In this document: positions 10,601 to 17,964 of the stretch, in pieces
How the letters are laid out: each line of letters opens with the position of its first letter
Numbering within the stretch: position 1 is the first letter of the stretch
The notes under the pieces: model-generated
The model's database searches: none
What the model saw: the letters and a program-made list of their open reading frames with translations, nothing else
Told to the model about the DNA's origin: nothing
NCBI GenBank assembly: GCA_036897485.1
Contig: JAYMTF010001154.1
Location: 1 to 25,830, forward strand
Source of the DNA: Pelargonium nanum
Lineage: Eukaryota > Streptophyta > Magnoliopsida > Geraniales > Geraniaceae
Length of the DNA: 25,830 nucleotides
Direction: 5' to 3'
Position numbers and translations under genes: made by a program

Positions 10601-12211
10601 TAATTAAATCTTTTTTTTTTCCTCATAGGTTGAAAACATGGGTCGTGTAAATTATGGGCCATACACATTTGACAGGAAGGTAAAATCATTTGAAATATGA
10701 AAACTTATATTGTTTGGGTCATATTAGTCTTTCTATAGGGGTTAAGATGATGCTTGCATCGTTCTCGGTGGTAACTTGGAAGTGTTTACGGTGCTAAACT
10801 GCATTCTCTAACGCTTGAAGATTCGCTTTATTTAAATTAAATCCTAATCATTATTTAGTACAAGAGAGCTCCATTTCAATTTTTTGCAATGATTTACTGC
10901 CAATATCTCTGTTGTTTTTTCGAGCTATGATCTGATACGGAAAACAAAAAACAGTTAAGATTCCAAATTTAGTGAGTGAGATGATATTCTCTTAAACAAT
11001 AAAACTACCTGTGTCTGATCTATGTGAGTTTCCGAGAATAAAGAAAATGCTCTGAGTATCCAATCAAGTAAGTACGAGCTATTCGTCCAATCATCCTAAT
11101 TAGCGTTGGGATATGATTGGCGTTTAGTTACTTTATTCTTATGATTTCAGTTGAAAGTTGCATATATGGATACAATATAGGAAGTTTTTGGCCTAGTCTA
11201 CTAAAGATATCGTGATAGTTTTTATGCTTTCGCTCTTCAGGGTATTTTGTCTTCCGTCTATTTAAGAGGGAGAGTTTTGCATAAATGGAAAATGATCTCT
11301 ATTCCGTTTCACGACTTGAATGAGGTTCCGGGAATCAATCCCATCATTCAAGTTGAGAATCTGATCTACCCATCTCGGATAACTGAGAGCAAAAGATCAC
11401 AAGAAAAATCGGGTAAGCTCATAGCTCTACGGTTAACAATATGAAAATCCAAGCATATGTTGAGCTGAGATGTATTCGGATAATTGCATTTCCTTCTGCA
11501 GAGGTTGTCTCAAATGAACCAGCACTCTATACGGGTCAATTTTCGATAGATGAAATAGACCGCATAAAGGACACGTATATATCGTTCAGTGGTTGGAGTA
11601 AGGGAATCGCTTTTGTCAATGGATTCAATATAGGAAGATTTTGGCCGGTAAAACAACGTTACTCACTTGAAAGACGTATTCGTACATATATACAATATCT
11701 GTTCAGAAAATCTAAAGTGTCTTTTTTCTTTTCTTTATTGGCAGTCCTTCGGACCACAATGCAACCTTTACGTCCCAGCTCCGATCCTCAAACAAGGAGA
11801 AAATGTTGTGGTATGAGATCCCAAAACCTCTACTTGTTATTCTTTTGATTGTTTATGAACTTCATTACTAGAGACTAAGGCAGCGTTTGGATTAAAAATA
11901 AAATGGAACGGGAATGATTCTCATGGCCAATAAGCTCTAGTCCGAACATTAGTGTTAGACATTTTCCTATATACTCCCACGAAGTAATTCACGTGTAACT
12001 AATTTTCTTTAAAAAAAAAAGATGATCATTTTAGGACAAATTTGATAGAAACAAGACAGTAGTTAACGTGACCTGCTGTAACTAAATCTTCATATTCATT
12101 GTGCAGGTCATATTTGAGCTTGAATCTCCACATCCCGAGCTCGTTGTTCAATCCGTTGCTCACTCAGACTTCTCGTGCGGTTCTACCAAGTCAAGCGTGC
12201 ATCAGCTTTGA
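4696..12211 (+). CDS. BGAL17: Beta-galactosidase, GH35, BGAL17 type (complete, 19 exons)
   Basis: Removes terminal beta-galactose, probably in the secretory pathway or apoplast. Exons: 4696-4830, 5727-5831, 6386-6581, 6981-7069, 7481-7561, 7861-7955, 8283-8353, 8727-8817, 8888-9005, 9099-9194, 9271-9319, 9516-9703, 9921-9992, 10188-10346, 10629-10679, 11241-11412, 11502-11647, 11745-11810, 12107-12211. They total 2085 nt (694 aa) without a frame break, and all introns are GT-AG. Residues 11-25 are a hydrophobic signal segment, followed by a His/Arg-rich stretch. GPYICGEW is at 140-147. [14 protein letters not shown] (195-208) is the GH35 signature, with Glu206 the likely acid/base. EFYTGW (289-294) gives Glu289 as nucleophile. 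NMGRVNYGP (about 518-526) and FNIGRFWP belong to the C-terminal beta domains. Length and motifs match the Arabidopsis BGAL17 group; there is no C-terminal lectin domain. Orthology is from memory, not a search. Confidence 0.95.
4812..5400. repeat. Tandem repeats in BGAL17 intron 1 that copy the exon 1 end and its donor
   Basis: 4812-4960 (end of exon 1, donor and start of intron 1) recurs at about 5191-5347. Both share CGCCACA(A/T)GAAG then GTAGTTCGTTTCTCTCTCT, then GTGATTCTTCT-like and TATGT(A/G)TT(T/G)GAGCATTGATTCG blocks. The second donor-like GT is at 5210-5211. A third, partial copy (about 5018-5107) holds TTGGAGCATTGATTC and TTTTGAATTTTGTG. A GTGAATTTGTG...GTAAGCATT block ends each unit (near 4967, 5099 and 5366). 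Confidence 0.85.
6050..6280 (+). mobile_element. Degenerate LTR/TRIM-like fragment in BGAL17 intron 2
   Basis: The stretch has the phrasing of common plant LTR/TRIM ends: ATATCTCACGTCGAAAGAATG, GATATCAACTTAAGCTTATG, then CATGGTATTGGAGCTAG, close to the TGGTATCAGAGC primer-binding site for initiator tRNA-Met. AAAGAATG(T/C)GAAGTCAATTG plus CCACTTGATAT occurs twice (about 6080 and 6239). It includes a 10-bp inverted repeat, CACGTGCAGG (6197-6206) against CCTGCACGTG (6225-6234). No coding part is present. Confidence 0.5.
7285..7400 (+). mobile_element. Second LTR/TRIM-like fragment, BGAL17 intron 4
   Basis: TGTATCTCACATTGAAATAATG, then GTTGCCATTTGATTTACAAG, then TTGGGCCCTCCACCTATCAC and CTTAAGCTTTTGGGTTGAAG. 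This is related to the intron 2 fragment and has the wording typical of plant LTR ends. Short and without coding sequence. Confidence 0.4.
8399..8418. repeat. (TA)n microsatellite in BGAL17 intron 7
   Basis: A run of about nine AT/TA dinucleotides in the intron after the exon encoding TTDGGS. Confidence 0.8.
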
Positions 12212-13142
12212 AGCTGAAAAAGATTGTCGATAACACATTTTCGAGCATTTCTCGGATTACATCTCTCCATGCTTTACACGTAGAGTGCAGCGAAGATAGA
12301 GGACAGTACGTACAGCATCAAGAGAAAATGGTGAAGAGTGAAAAGTGTACATGTCAACTATTAAATCATGGACGTGTTTAGTTGTTTGTTGTGTGTTGTA
12401 AAATATCATTTTTCTTGGCTATGGCCTTGTTTGGATTGTCTACGGTTGTCTAGTTCAAATGTCTATAGCGGTATAATGTAGGTAGAAGTCATTGGATGGA
12501 AAAAAAATGTCGTAAGAGGATAAAAGGTTTGTTTGTTAAGTACGCATGGAAGGAGATTAGAAAAGAATTGCGTAAAATTAAATTGTTCGGTAAAAATTGT
12601 TTGAATATAAAGGTATTATAAGAAAATTATTATTATTAAGCAGGTTGACTCATATCAAACATGGTTAAACCAACAGTCGGTCGACCTTATTATTTTGACT
12701 ATCAATCTTTTAGATAATACAAACATTTATATATGAAGTGATATCGACCTATATCAAATATGGGTCTATGTTTTCTAGGAAGCGTTGCTATGACACATAC
12801 ACGATGAGCTTGTACTGAGCGATCTAGAACTGATAATTCAAATTATGGATAGTAAATTGAAAAAAAGAAAAACAAAATTGATTGATTACTAAATCGGGAC
12901 AAAATGAATAGTTCGATGACCAAATTGGAACATTCTTCAATAACAAACAAAAGGAAAAAGTGTAGGTTAAAAGCATTGTACCAATTCTCATCGGTTTCAA
13001 ATAAAGGTATCACAATATAAATTGCTAAAACAAAGTCTAATCCGAACAACTCATCTGGTCGCTTAAACAATAAGTCTCGAACATTCAAACTTTGTGTCAA
13101 ATCAACGTAACAGGCAACCATACAAAAAACCAATGCCATTGT
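12212..13142. other. BGAL17 3' flank and intergenic DNA, no gene seen
   Basis: It begins with the BGAL17 3' UTR; no canonical AATAAA is evident close by. The remainder is AT-rich with an (ATT)n-like run near 12627 and a 'CCTTGTTTGGATTGTC' phrase at 12425 typical of dispersed plant repeats. The minus-strand frame at 12843-13139 shows no recognisable motif and lies just past the poly(A) signal of the next gene, so I do not call it. Confidence 0.5.
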
Positions 13143-13148
13143 TTTATT
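13143..13148 (-). terminator. Poly(A) signal of the 64-aa gene
   Basis: AATAAA on the minus strand, about 80 nt beyond the TAA stop. A 15-bp palindrome, ACGTGAT-C-ATCACGT (13158-13172), lies between the stop and this signal. Confidence 0.5.
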
Positions 13149-13227
13149 TCCTGCATAACGTGATCATCACGTACCCAAAATATTGTAAAACCCGAACTAT
13201 GCTACAAACAATTGAGTGATGAAAACA

Positions 13228-13422
13228 TTATTTCGAAGGCTGCTTTGAAGGGTCCTTTGTTTCCGGCTTAGATATAGCTGCAGTTGCTGCTGCGGTCATG
13301 GCAGCTGCCGCTGCACCCAACTTCACACCACCCGCAGCCTTCATTGCAGTGCCTATTTTGGCAAATGCAGCGATGCCTCCTACAAGTATGGCCCTCAAAG
13401 CAACTGTTGGTTTTACGGCCAT
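13228..13422 (-). CDS. Small alanine-rich membrane-like protein, 64 aa, function unknown
   Basis: The protein has 64 residues, about 30% alanine. A hydrophobic stretch at 7-21 (VALRAILVGGIAAFA) is followed by KIGTAMKAAGGVKLG, an almost pure Ala/Thr segment (37-49) and a charged tail rich in Lys, Pro, Asp and Ser. Two hydrophobic helices with a polar C-terminus could make it a small membrane or membrane-associated protein; that is inference. Support for a real gene: sustained amino-acid bias in one frame only, a poly(A) signal 80 nt downstream, a splice acceptor (TTGCAG) 11 nt before the ATG, and a matching donor and promoter on the same strand near 15757-16040. I do not recognise a named family. 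Overlapping plus-strand frames are shadows. Confidence 0.65.
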   Translation of the reverse strand: MAVKPTVALRAILVGGIAAFAKIGTAMKAAGGVKLGAAAAAMTAAATAAISKPETKDPSKQPSK

Positions 13423-13650
13423 TTCTCAAGTATCTGCAACATCCAAGTTATATCAAGCTGAAAAAGACTGTAGTTTAACACCGAGCAACAAATAGAGGAC
13501 ATGCTACTATTGAGTTATATATACTGAGTTAAAAGGAGAATGTCGTAATGTAGCATTTCCCATACTAAAGTAGTATGGGTATTGCACAAACAAAGCGAGA
13601 GGTTTCAAACCCAAATTCTAAATCGAAGCCCCATAAGCCATTGGGAAAGT

Positions 13651-13700
13651 GTGTGTGTGTGTGGTTATGTGTGTGTGTGTGTGTGAGCGAGAGAGAGAGA
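13651..13700. repeat. (GT)n / (GA)n compound microsatellite
   Basis: Two GT runs separated by GTTATG, then a GAGAGA run, inside the inferred leader intron. Confidence 0.85.
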
Positions 13701-13799
13701 CCCACAATTTAAATCTAATCCCTATAACTACCAAATCTACAATATTAGATGCCCATTGAGTTTTGAAAACGCTCAAAGGAGGGTGAGGCTTTGGGGAAC

Positions 13800-13945
13800 T
13801 GTAAAGTTGTTGCCTTGAGACTTCGAATACTCGGGTTTGGGTGAAGGAAACAATCTCTTTTTGCACAAGTATGGCTAAGGTTGCATACATAAATGACTCT
13901 CATACCTCACCTCACAATAGCAGGAGCCTCACTGAGCTGCGAATA
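13800..13945 (+). mobile_element. Au-like SINE remnant
   Basis: In order: a B-box-like TTCGAATACTCGGG, GAAACAATCTCTTTTTGCA, GGCTAAGGTTGCATACAT, then CACAATAGCAGGAGCCTCAC-type tail. This matches the known order in Au-type plant SINEs (GGTTCGA, GAAACAGCCTCTTTGCA, GGTAAGGCTGCGTACA, GCGGGAGCCTCGTGCACTGGG). It is degenerate. The family call is from memory. Confidence 0.5.
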
Positions 13946-14397
13946 AACCCATTAATGTCCATCTGCACAATATGGTTCGACTACACGGACACAACCCTAT
14001 TTGTCCAATCCCATGCATTTTAAAGTCCATACAAATATAGAATATGTTTCCGAGAAAACCTAAACATCAACTACTCGAAATTAATTACACCTTAATAGGA
14101 GTTCTTCTCAAGAATAAGATAGTTACTAACAACCTAAACAACCGCGCCTAACATTCCGCTTTGCACGCATAAATGACTCTCTCATACCTCACAATAGTGG
14201 GAGCCTTTAGTGCACTGAGCCACCACGACATAGCCCATTAATGTCCATCCACACAAGATGGTTCGACTACACAGACATGACCCATATGTCCAAACCCATA
14301 TATTATAAAGTCTACACGACATGTTTCTTTGAGAGCTGAAACATCAACTACTACCAATACTAACGACACCTTACCAGGACTTCTTCTCAAGAATAAA
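13881..14397. repeat. Tandem duplication, period about 280 bp
   Basis: Copy 1 13881-14160, copy 2 14161-14397. Both start TTGCA(T/C)(A/G)CATAAATGACTCT, share CCCATTAATGTCCATC and ATGGTTCGACTACAC, and near their ends TTCTTCTCAAGAATAA. The duplication point falls inside the SINE, so copy 2 carries only the SINE 3' part (ATAGTGGGAGCCTTTAGTGC). Confidence 0.85.
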
Positions 14398-15757
14398 AAA
14401 GCAACAGACACTCTCCAATCTCATGACCTTGAAAAACCTAAACAGCTATACCTAACCTTCCACTTCTGTGCTTCGAGTTATCTATATTTGCAATAGGATC
14501 AGTTTCCTTCATACTACCATGCCCCCAACTCTTCTCTACAGCCGTAACAGTGGTCTCCGCTTCCCAAAATCTTGGAATCACAAACCTAATTCACTGATCT
14601 ATGCTCTAATATTCTGAATATTTGGCACATAATCACATTCTCTAAGGAACCCCATGTTTTCAAATGCGCTATCCCGACATATCCAAGCGACACAATTCAA
14701 TAAAATATAAAAGAAAGATGCAATCGTGGTAAGAAAACTTGGCTCTCCTTTCACGTCTACAATTAGATACCCTCTGCGTCAACCTACCGGAGTCCCTTCC
14801 GTCCTATGGTGGTTTTCAAAAGTAGCATCTACTCAAACAATATGTACATCTATATAATGGGCTAAGCGATTAAAAGCTTGGTTTCCTTGAATAAGGTTTT
14901 GAGTTTGAGCCTTAGAGGCGGCGGTATAGAGTTTAGCAGGGTCTTTTTAACCGCACAACAATCTTGCTTTCCCTTCATCCAACTAGCCTCTCCATCTTAA
15001 GAATTGTTTATCACTCTACGTCCCATAGCCACGACCATTCCTATAACATATGGCAGAAAATATTTATACCTATAGACCCCCGGTACCATGCATCACTAGA
15101 TGTCCATACCTACCCTAAACGCTGCATTAAACTTTTCTCTAACCCAAAAGCCTATGCTAATAGTACATCAAGTTGTCGTTAGCTCCAAATCCAATATTGG
15201 ATATTTCAACGCTCCCTCTCGCGTGGAGGACGGACAACACACTGAGCCATGCACGTACACAAACGGCCCAATGGATTGGAGCGACAAATCCATACCCTCG
15301 CAACACATACTTGGACACAAAGATAAAACAGTTTCATTTCCGTCATGTTGCTCAATAAACTAGCTTGCACACAAGTGCCTACACAACTCATTAATCAAAC
15401 AAAGACAAGATCAAATTTCCACTCAGCTTAACAGGGTTCTCAGTTTCAATCAACAACTTTAAAAACATAAAAAATAAAAAACTCCCTTTCAACCAATTAT
15501 TTTCTATAGCTTTTCTCAGCCCTCCTCTTCTCCTAAAATTTTCTCTAGAAACAAACAGATTTCACCCAAAAAAAAACTTTTTAACAAAACCCACAAAAAT
15601 ATAATTTCCAAAATTGCAATCAATACACACACATTCATCAACAGATACAAATACCCAATTAACGATTAAAAAAACGAACCTAATTCTGTGTAAAGTTGAG
15701 ACCTTTAGCTGTTAAAACAAAAAGAGAGAACAAAAAATTCAAAATTTTGAAGCTTAC
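14398..15757. other. Rest of the inferred leader intron, no gene seen
   Basis: No coding exon could be supported. A stretch near 15205-15310 (CTCCCTCTCGCGTGGAGGAC, GGACAACACA, ATTGGAGCGACAAATC) resembles wording of plant LTR/TRIM repeats but is too short to classify. 15470-15760 is A/T-rich and close to the presumed donor. Confidence 0.4.
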
Positions 15758-15889
15758 CCTTTTTTTTTTATCGCCTTTTCGGTGTCGGAACTCGAAACTA
15801 CAAAAATTTGGTATCAGCAATTTCGTCGAGCAATGGTCTCTGTGACTCTCTGGTTCTCTCTCGGAGGTGGAGAGTGGAATTTGGTATCA

Positions 15890-16040
15890 CAGAACCTAAA
15901 CGACACCGTTTCGCTCACTACTCTTTGAGAGTATGATCTTATTGTGGGCCTGTTAGTTGGGCCTCTTTGTCTTGAATGGGCTCTAACTTGAGTTGGAATA
16001 TGGGCCGAGAGCTCGTGGGCCATCATTGTTCCGGCCCAAC
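15890..16040 (-). promoter_or_regulatory. Site II-rich promoter, probably of the 64-aa gene
   Basis: About six TGGGCC/TGGGCT-type motifs in either orientation (near 15945, 15957, 15979, 16001, 16016 and 16033), plus AAACG-ACAC-CGTTT (15898-15911), an inverted repeat of the kind also seen upstream of BGAL17. The cluster lies within 300 bp of the inferred leader-exon donor but more than 500 bp from the LBD start. Minus-strand use is therefore likelier; bidirectional activity is possible. Confidence 0.5.
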
Positions 16041-16565
16041 AACAAAACATTATTATTTTTAACTATTTCTTTTTTCGTTTTTTATTTTTATTTTATGAAA
16101 GTCATTGTCAAAACCAAAAATAGTACACTCACATCACAATTGGTTACAATAATTTTATCGCTCACATTTTTACGAGTTTTGTGAAACAATGACTTAAACT
16201 TACCGTTAAACGACAAATTTACGTAAACAAACGTTTTTATATAAATGTTGTTTGAAATCAATTTTTCGTTCTTTTTTATTTTTTTTTAGTCAAACCGACT
16301 TCTATCAATACGTACGAATCAAAACAAAATCGAATGTGTCCAATTATAAGAGAAAATAATAATTTGAGTATGGTCTCTCTCTCTCAAACCTAAAATAGCT
16401 AATACTCTTAACAAAATTAGTTACAAAATTTTCATATTCATACCTCTCCTCACATTTCTCCTTACCCCCAATTTTTCCTTTCTCTTTCGCCTTCTTCGCA
16501 TTCAAAATAGAAGTAACAAATCAAACACAAAAATCCCCCCAAGAAAATTTGCAACCCCGTCGGCA
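16041..16565 (+). promoter_or_regulatory. Upstream region and leader of the LBD gene
   Basis: AT-rich, with a TATA-like ATTATAAG near 16343 and CT-rich runs near 16375 and 16470 typical of plant leaders. No coding sequence was seen. The transcription start is not determined. Confidence 0.35.
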
Positions 16566-17255
16566 ATGCATTCGATTTCTCTTTCGATAACCTTATCATC
16601 AAAACCAAACCCTACATTATCTAATATGAGCATCAATCCCTCTACTAGAACAAGTGCGAGCCAAGCTTGCGCAGCGTGCAAGTACCAACGTAGGAAGTGC
16701 GCTCTTGATTGCGTTCTCGCGCCTTATTTTCCTCACAACAAGCAAAGACAATTTCTTAACGCGCATAAGTTATTTGGAGTCAGCAACATCACCAAGATCA
16801 TCAAGAACCTTGACCAATCCGCCAAGGACGACGCCATGAGGACAATCATTTTCCAATCCGATGTTCGGGCCAACGATCCTGTCGGAGGTTGTTACAGGAT
16901 CATCTACGAGTTGCAACGACAAATTGACTACGTTAAAGCTGAGTTGGACATTGTTCTCCACCAACTCGCAAATTGTCGCGCGCAAGCACAAGCGCAAACA
17001 TGTGAATATGATTATGTTTATTCACAACAACAAAATGTTGCGGTTCAAAGCAATAGCTCGAACTTAGTACAAGATTTTTATTGGGAGTCGCAAGATTGTG
17101 CATCGTCACGTTGTGATGAAATCAAGAATCATCTTTTTGGTGATGAAGGAAATGATGATAATTATAATGATGATGATCAATTCAAGTTTGATAATGAAGA
17201 TCAAATAGTTGATAGAAGGTTTGTAGCTTTGTCACCATTGCTTAAATCTTCTTAG
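16566..17255 (+). CDS. LOB-domain (LBD/AS2-like) transcription factor, class I
   Basis: Plant-specific DNA-binding regulator of organ-boundary, lateral-organ, root or pollen development, acting in the nucleus. Single exon, 229 aa. The zinc-binding block is C35-x2-C38-x6-C45-x3-C49 (CAACKYQRRKC). The GAS block runs from FGVSN (70-74) to the conserved Pro105 in ANDPVGG. A leucine-zipper-like segment L116-x6-V123-x3-L127-x6-L134 marks class I, with Val in place of one Leu. The C-terminal part (about 140-229) is unconserved, Gln-rich then Asp/Asn-rich, and could be an activation tail. Met1 lies 20 residues before Met21; both precede the domain, and the Ser/Thr-rich extension makes Met21 (16626) a reasonable alternative. 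Wording of the domain recalls the LBD22/LBD27 group, but I cannot assign the member. Confidence 0.93.
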   Translation: MHSISLSITLSSKPNPTLSNMSINPSTRTSASQACAACKYQRRKCALDCVLAPYFPHNKQRQFLNAHKLFGVSNITKIIKNLDQSAKDDAMRTIIFQSDVRANDPVGGCYRIIYELQRQIDYVKAELDIVLHQLANCRAQAQAQTCEYDYVYSQQQNVAVQSNSSNLVQDFYWESQDCASSRCDEIKNHLFGDEGNDDNYNDDDQFKFDNEDQIVDRRFVALSPLLKSS

Positions 17256-17838
17256 GTAGGTACATATGTTCATGCTTTTATAAAATTTCTTGGTGTGATG
17301 TGACATCAAGATTTCATATACAATGTAGTTTTTCTTTTATGATGTAATTATAAAATATTAAGTACATAATATATGGTTAAGAAAAAATTGTTTCTATTTC
17401 GTTTAGATGTACCGATTGAATCCAACGAGACAAATTTTATTTTTCAAAATTATATATAAGAAAAAAAGAATATCAGTCATATGGAATCAATCATATTCGT
17501 CCCAATGAAATGTTGGAAACGGAGAATCCGTCCATATACATTCACGGTCTTGGCTGAGTATAATTTACTAATTGCTCGGTTGAAACTCCCTGCTCACAAG
17601 TTAGAGTTGTTCCCATACGAGAATATCTAAAAAAATCGAGTAAAAAGAATGGACGTGTTTTCATGAAACCACATTTCTCCCGTTTTAAAGTGTGACCGAT
17701 AAAAAGTTGCAAAATTCAAGTTTCATCAACCAGACTCATTTCAGAAACCAAGGTTCAAAGTTGTAAATCACATAATTTAGCCTTGATTAACAAATAACAA
17801 CAATTAGCTAGCGATAGCTCTATTTGAATCATTATTAT
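17256..17838. other. Convergent 3' flanks of LBD and CPN60, no gene seen
   Basis: Contains the LBD 3' UTR (AT-rich, no canonical AATAAA; TATAAAATATTAAG near 17350 is a weak candidate) and the distal 3' flank of CPN60. No further feature is supported. Confidence 0.5.
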
Positions 17839-17844
17839 TTTATT
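17839..17844 (-). terminator. Poly(A) signal of CPN60
   Basis: AATAAA on the minus strand, followed by AATAATAATG, about 120 nt past the CPN60 stop. Confidence 0.6.
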
Positions 17845-17964
17845 GAATATCTGAATCACTAGGCCGCAAACAGAACTTGCTCTCCAATTCTCACAATTTT
17901 CAAAAAAATCTAAGCACATACTTGTCAAGCAAGACTTCGAATTCGAATTTGAATCCATCTATAT

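Larger units (their letters stand above)
13434..15757 (-). other. Probable leader (5' UTR) intron of the 64-aa gene
   Basis: The donor GTAAGC (15757-15752) follows a purine-rich segment just downstream of a promoter-like region. The acceptor TTGCAG ends at 13434, 11 nt before the ATG. No coding exon between them could be supported. The inferred 2.3-kb intron contains the SINE and tandem duplication listed separately. Pairing these two sites is inference; extra non-coding exons are possible. Confidence 0.4.

Noticed and set aside
12843-13139. Minus-strand frame of 98 codons with hydrophobic character.
   Set aside because: It is AT-rich sequence read as Phe/Leu/Ile, sits just downstream of the poly(A) signal of the 64-aa gene, and has no homology that I recognise.
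13284-13495. Two plus-strand frames overlapping the 64-aa gene.
   Set aside because: They are shadows of the Ala-rich minus-strand frame (GCN read as its complement). The minus strand has the acceptor, ATG context and poly(A) signal.
14441-14590. A 50-codon open stretch on the minus strand (VIPRFWEAETTVTAVEKSWG...) that looks protein-like.
   Set aside because: No start codon, no clear splice sites fitting neighbours, and no family recognised. Such lengths occur by chance. Left as an unexplained part of the inferred leader intron.
14964-15363. Overlapping plus- and minus-strand frames with His/Ser/Thr/Pro-rich translations.
   Set aside because: Overlapping frames on both strands in repeat-like sequence, without motifs or splice logic.
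15814-16050. Minus-strand frame of 78 codons.
   Set aside because: It spans a site II promoter cluster and the presumed leader exon; no protein motif.
4696-17255. Possible functional cluster of invertase, beta-galactosidase and regulator genes.
   Set aside because: The genes are on different strands with separate promoters and large gaps. Plant clusters of this kind usually share a pathway, and these enzymes act on different substrates.
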